From positions 309,578,492 through 309,642,491 of the forward strand of contig CM037876.1 in NCBI GenBank assembly GCA_021292165.1: a stretch of DNA of 64,000 bases, written 5' to 3'. Source of the DNA: Shinisaurus crocodilurus (Eukaryota > Chordata > Lepidosauria > Squamata > Shinisauridae). The notes under the pieces were generated by a model. That model searched no databases, was not told the origin of the DNA, and worked only from the letters and a program-made list of their open reading frames with translations. A program made the position numbers and the translations under genes. Every line of letters begins with the position of its first letter. Position 1 is the first letter of the stretch. Of this stretch, positions 20,440 to 30,469 are shown one piece after another.

Positions 20440-21070
20440 AAGGACCAAAGTCGGTCCTTTGCTTCGGTTCGGGCACCAAGGGGTTAACCGGAGCTGAGTT
20501 AGCCCTCTATACGCGGCTCGAGTCGCGGCACTTAGGCAGAAACCGCGACCAAATTTAGCGCTGGGACAGTGAAAGAAGCAGTTTTATGAATGGAGGCTAC
20601 TACACTGTTTATAGATAAACAGAGTTTAATTGAGCGTATCAAAACATACGCAGGAATAGTACGCACGCACATGCGCACACGCCTTCAGTTTACTGCAGCT
20701 TAGAGTGAGCAGTAGCAGCAATACACCCAAGGGTTACCTGGAATGACCCCGATTCCTCGAAAGCCGCGTATGCCGGCGGCCAGGCGATTTCAGCTAGTTT
20801 CACCGGGAGCTTCCCGGGGCTGGATCCTGAGGTCGGACCGAAGCCCTGGACCTCCGCGCAGCTTGCTGCCCACGACCCACAACTTTTCCCGCCACAGGCC
20901 CCCTTCCTTATACCCTCTTCTTGGCCCCCTCCTCCCTCCTGCGCCCCCTCCCCTCATGATTGGTTGAAGTGAGTCAGGAATAACTTGTTTCTCTGGGTGC
21001 TTAGGGGTGCTCAAGAGTACTTGCCACCCTTTGAGACCACCAGGCACCTTGGCGCCCCTCCTGTTGTTTG
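20440..21070 (-). mobile_element. Possible solo LTR with U3 promoter and primer-binding-site-like end
   Basis: On the minus strand the order is CCAATCATG (CCAAT box, 20955-20963), GGGTATAAGG (TATA-like, 20906-20914), CAATTAAACTCTG (poly(A)-region-like, about 20617-20630), and then GGTGCCCGAACC (20467-20478), which resembles a retroviral or Gypsy primer-binding site. No gag or pol is present. Boundaries and class are uncertain; it could instead be unrelated GC-rich sequence. Confidence 0.4.
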
Positions 21071-21257
21071 GGGATGCTTCACAGTCACAGCTCATTTGGC
21101 TGCCAGGGAAGGGGAAGTTGCCAGGGGGGGTATGCAGATGTATCCCATTGTGAGCCTCCTTGCAGGAAACAAATGTGGTAAGCAAGGTGAAAGGTGGATA
21201 CCTGAGCTGCTGCTGCTGCTGCTGCTGCAAGTGGGGTGTGTGTGTACCTGACCTGGC

Positions 21258-21575
21258 TTTCTCTTCACACTATGGAATTCACTTCCACAAGCTGTAGTGA
21301 TGGCCACCAATTTGGAGGGCTCTAAAAGGGGATTGGACAAATTCATGGAGGAGAAGGCTATCAGTGGCTGTTAGTCCTGATGGCTATGTTACCTCCAGGA
21401 TCAGAGGCAGTCTGCCTATGTACTCCAGTTGCTGGGGAACATGGGTGGGAGGGCGCTGTTGCCCTCATGTCCCTGATTGTGGGATCCCGTGGGCAGCTGT
21501 GTGAGCAGAATGCTGGACTAGATGGACCCTGGGTCTGATCCAGCATCAGGGCTTTTCTCGTGTTCGTAGGAGTGT
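21258..21575 (+). mobile_element. CR1-like LINE 3' end
   Basis: Contains ACTATGGAATTCACTTCCAC, GGATTGGACAAATTCATGG and the tail CTGGACTAGATGGACCC...TCTGATCCAGC. It is the same family as 5790-6110 and 48350-48690. Confidence 0.85.
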
Positions 21576-21967
21576 GTTTGTGTTCCCTGTTGCTGCTGTG
21601 CTGGAGCATCAGATTGTAAGAGAGCTTCGGCAATTGGGCGGTACAGAAATAAATAAATAAATAAATAGGGTGGAAGGTGGAAAGCATTCTTCTCTGATCT
21701 GGATTGCAGTCTGAGCCAGAGAAGAATAATGGCAGGGTCCACTTCAGAATGTGAGGGCACTGTATCAGCATGCCAAATTTGTACTGTGTACCAGTTAATT
21801 AACAGATACCTTTGACAGCATCACTCACTGCACATCACGCAGGTGTGGGGGGCTTCCCCATATCCAGGCCACATTTGTAGACATGGCCCCACACAGTTCT
21901 CTCCCCCACTGCATGTGCATCTAGCAAACATAGCCGCAGAACTAGCCCACCACTGGACAGGGCTTAT

Positions 21968-22067
21968 GAGAAGAAGAAGAAGAAGAAGAAGAAGAAGAAG
22001 AAGAAGAAGAAGAAGAAGAAGAAGAAGAAGAAGAAGAAGAAGAAGAAGAAGAAGAAGAAGAAGAAGG
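21968..22067. repeat. Uninterrupted (GAA)n microsatellite, 100 bp
   Basis: Roughly 33 perfect GAA triplets, a homopurine tract. Confidence 0.97.
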
Positions 22068-22254
22068 CTGCAGGCACAGATGTCGCGAATGAGGTTTAAA
22101 CATTTCTAGAGCCAGTTATATGGATGTCCCTAGGGTGGCCACTCATGCATCATGCAAGAAGAGGACAAAAAGGGACAGTGGTTTGCATAAAATGTGCACA
22201 TATTAATTTATGTGCCTAGATGCAAATTTAGAAAATCACTACTATAATTTAAAT

Positions 22255-22389
22255 CAGTGTTCTCCAACCTTGGGTCCCCAGGTGTTTTTGGCCTACAACT
22301 CCCATCATGCCCCAGCCAGCTATGCTGGCTGGGGCATGCTGGGAGTTGTAGGCCAAAAACATCTGGGGACCCAAGGTTGGAGAACACTG
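22255..22389. mobile_element. Palindromic hAT-like MITE (family A)
   Basis: A 135-bp inverted repeat with palindromic 8-bp duplication ATTTAAAT (22247-22254 and 22390-22397). Confidence 0.93.
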
Positions 22390-22521
22390 ATTTAAATGGA
22401 AATACAATACATCTCACCATAGTGAGGAAGACTGTGACCAAGACGCCGCTGCTCTCCCTTCTTCTGGTTCTTCATTTTTACACTGGACTTGGACTTAGAC
22501 TGGATGGCCCTTCAAATAGAG

Positions 22522-22596
22522 CAGGGCTCTCCAACCTTGGGTCCCCAGATGTTGCTGGCCTACAGCTCCCAGCATAACCAGCCAGCTAGAGCCCTG
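22522..22596. mobile_element. Short MITE (family A variant)
   Basis: A 75-bp element starts CAGGGCTCTCCAACC and ends AGAGCCCTG, with perfect 8-bp duplication AAATAGAG (22514-22521 and 22597-22604). Most of the right arm is missing, so 9-bp ends seem to have been sufficient for the insertion. Confidence 0.85.
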
Positions 22597-22929
22597 AAAT
22601 AGAGGACTGTCTCCGTAAAGTAGGGCACGGGGGCCCCCAGCCTAGTGCATCTCTTGGTGCAGGCAGTTCTGGCACCAGCAAGAAGAGAAGGAGTCTCCTG
22701 ATTTCATCTGAATCTGTACCCAGGAATTGGTGCAAACAAAGTGCAAGCACTGATTTGCTATTTGGAAAAAAATAGTGAAGATAAATCAAATTTCAGTACC
22801 GTTCTGTGAACAGAAGATTGGCCAGAAAATCCAGTATAATCAGATTTCATTCCTCCACAGAGGTGTTGTTGTTGTTGATGCTGCTGTTGTTTTAAGAGGA
22901 TTCGTTTGAAAGAGGTTGAAGGATACAGC

Positions 22930-23185
22930 GAGGAGAGTGAAGCAGAGGCAGTGTTAGAGGGGGGGCCATGAGGGCCAGAGCCCCGAATCTTTCCTTTGGA
23001 GCCCCGAATCCCTGGGAGGCCCTCTGCCCCACCACCACCCTGCTGTCCAGGGGCACTTGCTGGAATAAAGGCACAGCCCCCCGCCCGATGATCTCTGTTG
23101 CATCTGATCCCCCTGGATGAGCCGGCTTTTTGCCCACAGGTGCTTCACCTCCTGCTACCCGCCCCCCCAATCTTTCTGCCCATGA
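22930..23185 (+). repeat. Unclassified repeat (pair with 45718-45952)
   Basis: Shared blocks with the second copy include GAGCCCCGAATCTTTC, GGGCACTTGCTG, GATCTCTGTTGCATCTGATC and CCCACAGGTGCTTCACCTCC. No end structure or ORF was recognised. Confidence 0.75.
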
Positions 23186-23591
23186 GTATTTGTAAATTAG
23201 CATGTGCAAATTTATTTGTGGGCCACCCAGAGAACCTTTTGTTGATGCGGGAGGGGTATTAAAATGTAGTAGGTAAGTAAAGTACATTATACAGTATAAA
23301 AATATATTAAATTATACTCCTTCCTTCCCCCTTCCAGACCAACATCCATAAAAAGCATAGTAGATGTGTGCACCTAATACATTCCGAGGTGCACAAATGC
23401 ATGCGCACACACATATGTTTCCACTGAACACAGCTCCAGCAGGGTGCCCAAGGTCCATAGGAAACAGGAACATTCTTTTGTTTTCTGGGGGCCTTCTTAA
23501 GCACTATTTTCTTAACTAGGTAAATGCAATTTACAGAATGTCATGGTAAATCCTCCAGACCAAATATCTGGTTGAACAAATAAACAATATA

Positions 23592-23660
23592 GCAGTGTTC
23601 TCCAGCCTTGGGTCCCCAGGTGTTTTTGGCCTACAACTCCCAGCATGCCCCAGCCAGCGT
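23592..23660. mobile_element. Half of a family A MITE
   Basis: Only the left arm CAGTGTTCTCCAGCCTTGGG to about CCCCAGCCAGCGTAG is present. The inverse arm is missing. Confidence 0.75.
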
Positions 23661-24009
23661 AGCTAGCGGCAGGGAGACCAAAGTGCTAGCGGCAGTTGGA
23701 GTGCGAGGGGGACAGAATCACATGTATTCATTTGAACTAACCAGCCAAATTTTGGGGGTATTTATATGTGTATATTATATTATATATCAGAAGGAATGGG
23801 ACACAAAGCCACTGCTCAGCATCCAAGTGGTCAACTCTTGTGAACAGGGTAATGTAGGAGCAGCAAGCTCACACAGGATCATAATTCCTCCTCTTCCGTG
23901 AACGGAAACTGTCAATAGGGGTGTATGGATTTTGTTAAACCCGTTCTGCCTGTGTTTCACGGATTGTCCAGCATCTTTCATTCCATTCATTGATGGAATT
24001 GGTGTGTTG

Positions 24010-24170
24010 TTGTTTTAATTTAGGGATGTATGTGAATTTCGTTCCTGTTTACAAATGTGCATAGGGGATGATGTGGTTTGGTGCAAGTGGGCATCATCAG
24101 CCCTAATGCACAAATGCACATTTGCAAACAGGAGCAAATCCCCCCACCAAAGTAAAAAAAAAAACCAAAA
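24010..24170. repeat. Imperfect inverted repeat
   Basis: CCTGTTTACAAATGTGCAT (24047-24062) is mirrored by ATGCACATTTGCAAACAGG (24114-24132) around a GATGATG/CATCATC centre. It is probably a MITE remnant of unknown family. Confidence 0.5.
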
Positions 24171-24830
24171 ACCCACCCACCTGGTCCGCAAGTCCATACA
24201 ACCGCTGCGAAACCTACAAGTCGAATTCGTAAATCCGAGTGCGTTGGAATCCATTGTGGATTTCTCCGATATCCAAGCAAGAATATTTCAAGCCGCAGTT
24301 TTGCCAGTTCGCAGAAGGAAGGGATGGGTTCCCAACTGAGTTGACTGCTCGGATATTGAATTGCTCATGCAGAAAGGCTAGTTCTCATAACCCAGGGGTG
24401 GGCAACGTGCGGCCCTCCAGGTGTCTTGGCCTACAGTGCCCTTGAGTCCCAGTAGTGAGGGACGGGGGCCTTTGTGCCCCATCGTTGAGCTGACTCTGAG
24501 AATGAGGGTAGCCTGTACGTGTATTTTAAGAACTCTTGCGTAGTGACTTCACGGCACACCCCTGTAGCCATGGACACCAGTACCTCTCAGCCTAACCTAC
24601 CTCACAGGGACATTGTGCGGATGACACGTGATTGCCTCAGGTATGCTACCCAAGTTCATTGCAGGCAGGGTCGGATGATGGCAGTTGTAATATCCAACCC
24701 ACCTGGGGCGGCAGCCAGATGGGGGAAGGCTGCCTTAAAAACAAAAACGGGAAAGGATCTGGAAATCGGAGAAAACCAAAAGGCAGGGAATGGGAAGTAG
24801 GAAGGCAGGCGGGGAATTACCCCTGTAGAA

Positions 24831-24949
24831 CAGTGTTCTCCAACCTTGGGTCCCCAGATGTTTTTGGCCTACAACTCCCAGCATGCCCCAGCCAGCTACT
24901 GGGAGTTGTAGGCCAAAAACATCTGGGGACCCAAGGTTGGAGAACACTG
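24831..24949. mobile_element. Palindromic hAT-like MITE (family A)
   Basis: A 119-bp inverted repeat that lacks the central GGCTGGGGCATG block, with 8-bp duplication CTGTAGAA (24823-24830 and 24950-24957). Confidence 0.93.
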
Positions 24950-25516
24950 CTGTAGAAGGACTTCTCTCAGCTCCACGCAGTGTGTAGGGGAACTGATTGG
25001 GCTGGAGGTGGGAAGGAGCCAGCCAGTCCTTTTTCTTTCTTTCCACAAGGGAGGTTTTTGCAAGAGAAATGCAAAGGGGTTGTGTGTGTGTGTTTTGCTT
25101 TCGCCTCAGGCGCTGATCTGGTCTCTCCACCTGCACTCTCCAGGGAGATGAGGCTTTTGGCAACCTTTCCACTTCTATTTTTATTGGTTTCAACTAAGCT
25201 GCCCTTTTGGAGGCTTGGAGAGCTCCAGTAATGAAAAACAACAAATGCAGTGTCGATTTCGCTCGCTCGTCTTCTTTGCCTCACTCCCTTGCCATTCCCC
25301 GGGGGGGGGGGGGGAGAGAGAGAAATCGCGCATGATTTGTTTTCATGCAAAATATATTCAGTGATTGCTCGTTTTTCTGTCACATAGGCACTGAGAGAGA
25401 GAGAGAAGAAAGAAAGATTACTTTAAAGCAAACGACTGCAAAACAAATGGTATGAGGCTGGTGGGGGTCTGCCTTATGAACATAAGGGTTGCCTTGCTGG
25501 ATCAAAGATCCACCTA

Positions 25517-25605
25517 CAGTGCAATTTATTTTACATATGTCTACTCAGAAGTAAGTTCCAAGGCGTTCAAAGGGGCTTGCTTCAAGTCAGTGGCTATATA
25601 GGATT
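25517..25605. repeat. Short palindromic repeat (CTTACTTCTGAGTA type)
   Basis: It starts ACAGTGCAATT, contains TCTACTCAGAAGTAAGTTCC and ends ATAGGATTGC. Similar units lie at 32118-32205, 34611-34716, 38664-38756 and 43545-43608. A common interspersed element of unknown class. Confidence 0.6.
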
Positions 25606-25775
25606 GCGGCTCTCGCTGGCTCAGCTTGTCTGAGCGTGGAAAGCTAAGCAGGGTCAGGCCTGGCTGTTACTTGGATGGGAGACCCCTCCTCCAGTTTCCT
25701 GCATTCAGCAGGGGGTTGGACTCGATGGCCTTGTAGGCCCCTTCCAACTCTAGGATCCTATGATATCCTATGAAA
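25605..25775 (+). mobile_element. 5S rRNA-CR1 chimeric SINE
   Basis: The head reads TGTCTGAGCGTGGAAAGCTA, AGCAGGGTCAGGCCTGG and TACTTGGATGGGAGACC, matching the A-box, intermediate-element and C-box half of 5S rRNA. It is joined to a CR1 tail (GGGGGTTGGACTCGATGGCC...CTTCCAACTCTAGGATCCTATGA). The best-preserved of three copies. Confidence 0.8.
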
Positions 25776-26394
25776 CCCTAGATAACACTCTGCTTCAAAA
25801 CCTGACTGGCCAGATGCATCTGGGGAACTTAGCTGACATGCTGGGTGTTATGAAGGGACCACCAGTTCTTTGCCGCACGCAGCATCCAGGAGGTAGGCTG
25901 CCTCCATACCTGGAAGTCCCATTTAGTTCTCCTGGTCAATAGCAACAGCCCTTGAATTTGCCTACTCCTTCTGAAACCGCAGCCCTAAAGACGCACAGCT
26001 CTGCCCGCCCTCTCTAAGCTAGTGGCAATCGCCACTTCTCGTGAAAGTGGATTCCGTGAGCTGCAACCCGGAAGGATCCCTCGCTGCTGCGCCGAAGCTC
26101 TTGGATCATGCGCGGCTGTGCACTGCATCTAGCAGTATTGCGCCCTCCGGCTTGGGTCGCTCGCACCACCGAGTTGCCCGCACACACACACGCTGTGCCT
26201 TCCAATTCCAGATCGGTTGAATGTGAAACGTCCGCTATCGTCGCCGAGGCGTGCCCACAGAGAGGAGTAAGAGAAAGGAAGCCCATTCATTGTTATGTTG
26301 CGCTGCGGGTGGAAGCCTGTCCGGAAACTCCTGAGCGGCTTGAAAAATCTTCCTCGCTTGGTTACCTGCTTGGGGCTGCTAAAAGAGGTGTTGA

Positions 26395-26620
26395 GTGACG
26401 GAAGAACATAAGAAGAACTGGATCGAACCAGGGGGTCCATCTAGTCCAGCGTTCTGTTCACACGGTGGCCAACCAGCTGCCCACGGGAAACCCACAAGCG
26501 GGACAGGAGGGCAAGACCACCTTCCCGCCCATGTTCCCCAGCAACTGGTGTACATCGGCGTACTGCCTCCGATACTGGAGGTAATAATACACAGCCGCCA
26601 TGACGCGTGGCCAGCACCTA
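26395..26620 (-). mobile_element. CR1-like LINE 3' tail, inverted
   Basis: The reverse complement gives CTGGACTAGATGGACCCCCT, preceded by GTTGGCCACCGTGTGAACAG and CAACTGG...GCATACTGG-type sequence, as in 5940-6100. Confidence 0.8.
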
Positions 26621-27584
26621 GAGGTCTCGCACCTGGCAGGACAAATATATGGCTGGAGGGATACGGCCAACTGGAAGGGTGGAACCACCACAAAATGGCT
26701 GCCAAGGGGTGTGACAAAGGACAAGTAACCTGCCCAAAAGGCAGAGGTGGCATCTGAGCCACGGCACACTAAACAGCTCCTTTGAGCCTGCATGTGCTGT
26801 GCCAACAGAAACCTATTTCCCAGGAAGCCAACTCCTTTTCTCTCTCGCCTCCCTCCCTCGCTGCCAGCCAGCCAGCTCTTCCCACACACCCACGCCCAGG
26901 CCCCTTTCCCTCCCTTGCCTTGGCTCGCCACCCATGCACGCGCATGCAGTGTGTGGCTGTAGCAGTGGCCAGAGGCCTCCGCTGTGCTTTGAAACCATCC
27001 CAGCAGCCAGTAAGAGCATTTTTTAATGAGGTTTTAAAGAAATGCAGATCGGGAGGGGTAGGACACCTCCGTGGGCACCAGGGAAGGTGCCTGAGGGCGC
27101 AGGAGGTGCCCACGAGCACCAGGTTGCATACCTGTTGCGGACAAAGGCACACAATGTGGCAACCTTTCTGAAGTGAAGCAGCTCTGGGTCTGGTAGCGGC
27201 CTCCTAGGACCGCTACGTGCGCCATCTTGCATTCCGTCGACAACAGGCAGGATATATGTGTCATTACGTTTCTTTAAAGGGCCACACTAGTTGTGATGAA
27301 GAAATCCATGTCTGTTTCCTCATTTTTCTGCCCAGTTCACATGTGATGCAATACAAAGGAAACAATATAATGCCGTGATATCACAAGGTAAATTATAATG
27401 GAAACGGCACAAAGGCCCTGAGTACAAAGATAAAGGAAATATTTATTATATAATTATTTCAAGGAAATGATAAGGTTTTCAATTTTTGAAAAACAAACAG
27501 CAATTTTGTTTTTCACATGTGATGCAGACAGGGATCTTATTTTAACCTAGAGGGGTACAAGGGCTGGGGTGGCTGCCTTACTTC
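26621..27584. other. Gene-free GC-rich then AT-rich stretch
   Basis: Many open frames overlap here, but none has a recognisable domain or splice structure; they reflect GC content. 27260-27540 is AT-rich without repeats. Confidence 0.3.
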
Positions 27585-27822
27585 AGTGTGGCCTAGTGGT
27601 GAGAGTGTTGGACTGGGACTCTGGAGATCCGGGTTCTAGCCCCCGCTCGGTCATGAAACTCACTGGGTGACTTTGGGCCAATCACTGACTCTCAGCCTAA
27701 CCTACCTCACAGGGTTGTTGTGAGGATAAAATGGAGAGGAGGAGGAGGAGGATTATGTAAGCCGCCTTGGGTTCCTTTCAGGAAAAAAGGTGGGGTATAA
27801 ATATAATAAATAAAAATAAATA
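27585..27822 (+). mobile_element. tRNA-derived SINE (family S1)
   Basis: A box TGGCCTAGTGGTGAGAG, B box GGGTTCTAGCCCC, conserved core TCTCAGCCTAACCTACCTCA and 3' end GCCGCCTTGGGTTCCTTTCA ending in a TAAATAAAAATAAATAA tail. Confidence 0.88.
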
Positions 27823-27999
27823 AGTACCCCTTCACGCCAGGCATTTTTTCTCCCAGCTCAGAGCTAGCTGGAAGAAAAGTGCTCATGTGGGTGACAGACC
27901 ATCCAGATGCGCATGAGGTATGAGGAAGGTTCAGCATCCCCCACCTGGGCGCTCATTTTGATATCCACACCGAACCTCATTATTTGGTGCGGATTATTA

Positions 28000-28100
28000 C
28001 ACTGGGCAGGGTCACAGCTCTCTGGCAGAGCACCGGCTTTGCATGCAGGTCACACGTTCAACTGCCGGCATCTCCAGGTAGGGCTGGGAAAGATCCTGCT
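28000..28100 (+). mobile_element. tRNA-derived SINE fragment (family S2)
   Basis: GCTTTGCATGCAGGTCACAC, then a B-box-like GTTCAACTGCC and GGCATCTCCAGGTAGGGCTG, as in the SINE at 63811. It is truncated by the LINE tail that follows. Confidence 0.65.
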
Positions 28101-28380
28101 AAGAACATGAGAAGAGCCCTGCTGGATCAGACCCAGGGTCCATCTAGTCCAGCATTCTGTTCACACAGTGGCCAACCAGCTGCCCACGGAAAACCCACAA
28201 GCAGGACACGAGTGCAACAGCACCCTCCCGCCCATGTTCCCCAGCAACTGGAGTACATAGCCATACTGCCTCTGATACTGGAGGAAGCATAGAACCATCG
28301 GAACTAGTAGCCATGGATAGTCTTCTCCTCCATGGATTTCCCACCCCCTTCTCGGAAAACCTGATGAGCCACAACCAGCT
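28101..28380 (-). mobile_element. CR1-like LINE 3' tail, inverted
   Basis: The reverse complement of CCATCTAGTCCAGCATTCTG and GTTCCCCAGCAACTGGAGTA matches the 3' end of the family at 48450-48690. Confidence 0.85.
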
Positions 28381-28384
28381 AGAC

Positions 28385-28755
28385 CAGGAGTGCAGAACCT
28401 CTTTCAGCCCGAGGGCCCAATTCAATTTCAGAGAAGCTCTCGGGGGACCACGTTGCAGTGCTGGGTGGGGCCAAGGGTGAAGGGGGCGGGGCCAGACATA
28501 CCAGCCGATTTTTGCTTGAAGTTCTTACTGCCAGTAGGGAAACCTTACGAGAGGCATTTCATCAAGGGAGAAATTGTGAAAAGGTTGGGGAGCCACCAAA
28601 TGATAGGCAGCTGTGGGAGTCGTGCAGGGGAGAGCAGGAAGGAACCACCTGTGACATGGGGGAGTGGGAATGGCCCTCTGGGGGAAACCCAGAATGCTGG
28701 ATTAGGACCCCAGGTGAGCTGGATTTGGCCCCCCAGGCTAGATGGAATACCCCTG
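28385..28755. mobile_element. Non-autonomous hAT-like element (371 bp)
   Basis: Starts CAGGAGTGCAGAACCTCTTT and ends AATACCCCTG. The 8-bp flanks AGCTAGAC (28377-28384) and AGCTAGAT (28756-28763) match at 7 of 8. The sister copy is 41778-42097. Confidence 0.75.
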
Positions 28756-28801
28756 AGCTAGATAGGACAGTGGACTGACTGGGTATAAAGCAGCTTCCTA
28801 T

Positions 28802-29059
28802 GTTTATTTATTGCATTTAATTTATTATATTTATATCAGGTCTTTCCCCCCTCCCCTTTCCCACAAGGAACCCAAAGCGGCCTACATGATCTTCCACTCC
28901 ATGTGATGCTCACAACAACCCTGTGAGGCAGGTTAGGCTGAGAGAGTCAGTGACTGGCCCAAAGTCGCCCAAGTGAGCTTGATGGCCGAGTGGGGACTAG
29001 AACCCAGATCTCCCAAGTCCCAGGCCAGCGCCCTCACCACTACGCCACACTGGCTCTCA
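28802..29059 (-). mobile_element. tRNA-derived SINE (family S1)
   Basis: Inverted copy. The B box is seen as GGGACTAGAACCC, the core as CTCACAACAACCCTGTGAGG and the A-box side as CACCACTACGCCACACTGG. Confidence 0.87.
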
Positions 29060-29309
29060 TGTGTTCCAAAGCTTTATAGGTGGACCAAAGTGGCTGCCCC
29101 AGTTACATCGAATTAGGGCCTCGCCTGCCTTCAGTGTTCTTGCGTGGGTGATGGCCACCAGGCTCTCTGTGGAAAAGAGGGACCCTCTGCCATTTGCAAA
29201 GCCTGAGCGAACAGTGAGTCTCCTCTCTCTCTCACACACACACACACACACTATTTTGGGAGCTTCTGGTCCACCTTTTCCCCCTTCCCTATATTCATTG
29301 TTTGGCCCG

Positions 29310-29310
<1 letters not shown>

Positions 29311-29363
<53 letters not shown>
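29311..29363. repeat. (ATT)n microsatellite
   Basis: 53 bp of perfect ATT triplets. Confidence 0.97.
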
Positions 29364-29369
29364 GCTACT

Positions 29370-29955
29370 GCTACTATTTTTATAGCACCATCTAGGTACA
29401 TGGATCTTTACACAGAAGCAGTATGATATAGGTCCCTGCCCCAGGGGGCTTACAATCTAAAAGAGACACAGGGAGATAAGAAGCGGTAGCAGCAAATGGG
29501 GGAGTATAGGGAAGCAGGGGAAGAATACGAGATTCTTTCCGTCACAACGTGGCCCGTGATCAGGAATGCTGGGAGTTGTAGTCCAAAATATCTGGAGGGC
29601 ACCAGACTGGGCAAGGCTGCAATAAAGGTGTAGGGGAACTAGGGGAACGATCCAAAGGCTTCCCGAAAAAAGTGAGTTTTGTGGAGGGGCTTAGAAGAAA
29701 TGGGGGAGGGGGGGTCACAGGGATGCATTCTGGGAGGCAGTTCAAGGCAGCGGGGGGGCAGCGAGGGAAATCAGTGGAGTCATCTGGGGGAACAGGAGCC
29801 GGGCGTGGCGGAGATGGAAGAGCAAAGGTCACAGGACGGAAGTGTGGGGGTATAAGAGCAGGGACATAAGGTGGGGGCAAGGCCGTGGAGAGCTTTGACC
29901 ATGAGGACTAGAAGCTTGTGCGGGATCCAGGGGTGGACAGGGAGCCAGGGAAGGG
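29370..29955. repeat. Unclassified interspersed repeat
   Basis: 29380-29470 (TTTTATAGCACCATCTAGGT, CCAGGGGGCTTACAATCTAA) resembles 34895-34995, which has the same TTTATGTAGCGCC and GAGGAGCTTGCGATC layout. 29560-29625 carries a MITE arm (GGGAGTTGTAGTCC). The remainder looks like an old LINE-type repeat without an ORF. Confidence 0.45.
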
Positions 29956-30212
29956 ATTTTAAAAGGGGTCAGTCAGAGCAACAAGACAGATTAATAATTT
30001 TGGCAGCTGAGTGCTGGATGGATGTGAGCAGATGAAAGTGAGAGGATTTCCCTCCAAGTTAACCAAGTTTTTGATAAAGCATCAGGACACAAACAATCCC
30101 CCAAGAGGTTCCCCTGCACAAGTCCCAAACAAGAGCTGTGCAAAAACTTGACCATGGCAATGGATTGGGCCCATCATTTCCCAAAAGAGGGTTCTTCTCA
30201 GGCCCTCCCCGT

Positions 30213-30464
30213 TATTTTATGTATTACATTTATAACCCGGCTTTTCCTCCAAGGAGCCCAAGGCAGCGTACACGAGCCTCCTCCTCCTCCTCCTCCTCCT
30301 CCTCTCCATTTGATCCTCACAACAACCCTGTGAGGTAGGTGAGGCTGAGGAGAGTCAGTGACTGGCCCAAAGTCGCCCAGGGAGCTTCATGGCTGAGCGG
30401 AGACTAGAACCCGGGTCTCCCCGAGTCCCAGGCCAACACTCTCACCACTAGGCCACACTGGCAC
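30213..30464 (-). mobile_element. tRNA-derived SINE (family S1) with (CCT)n
   Basis: Inverted copy. A (CCT)n tract (30280-30303) is expanded inside the element between the CAAGGAGCCCAAGGC and CTCACAACAACCCTG blocks. Confidence 0.87.
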
Positions 30465-30469
30465 ACCCC

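Larger units (their letters stand above)
22131..22632. mobile_element. DNA element family C interrupted by two MITEs
   Basis: The left end AGGGTGGCCACTCATGCATC and the interior CTAGATGCAAATTTAGAAAA match 19666-20058. The right end is GTAAAGTAGGGCACGGGGGCCCCC. Family A MITEs at 22255-22389 and 22522-22596 were inserted into it. Confidence 0.65.

Noticed and set aside
21843..22109. 88-aa ORF with a long arginine run
   Set aside because: Pure translation of the (GAA)n tract in the AGA frame.
25628..25692. Functional 5S rRNA gene
   Set aside because: Only the internal-promoter half is present and it continues into a CR1 tail in three separate copies. It is a SINE head, not an rRNA gene.
26379..27171. 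Cluster of overlapping ORFs on both strands
   Set aside because: Stop-poor GC-rich sequence overlapping an inverted LINE tail. The frames have mutually incompatible extents and no domains.
29057..29426. ORFs with long isoleucine runs
   Set aside because: Translation of the (ATT)n microsatellite on either strand.
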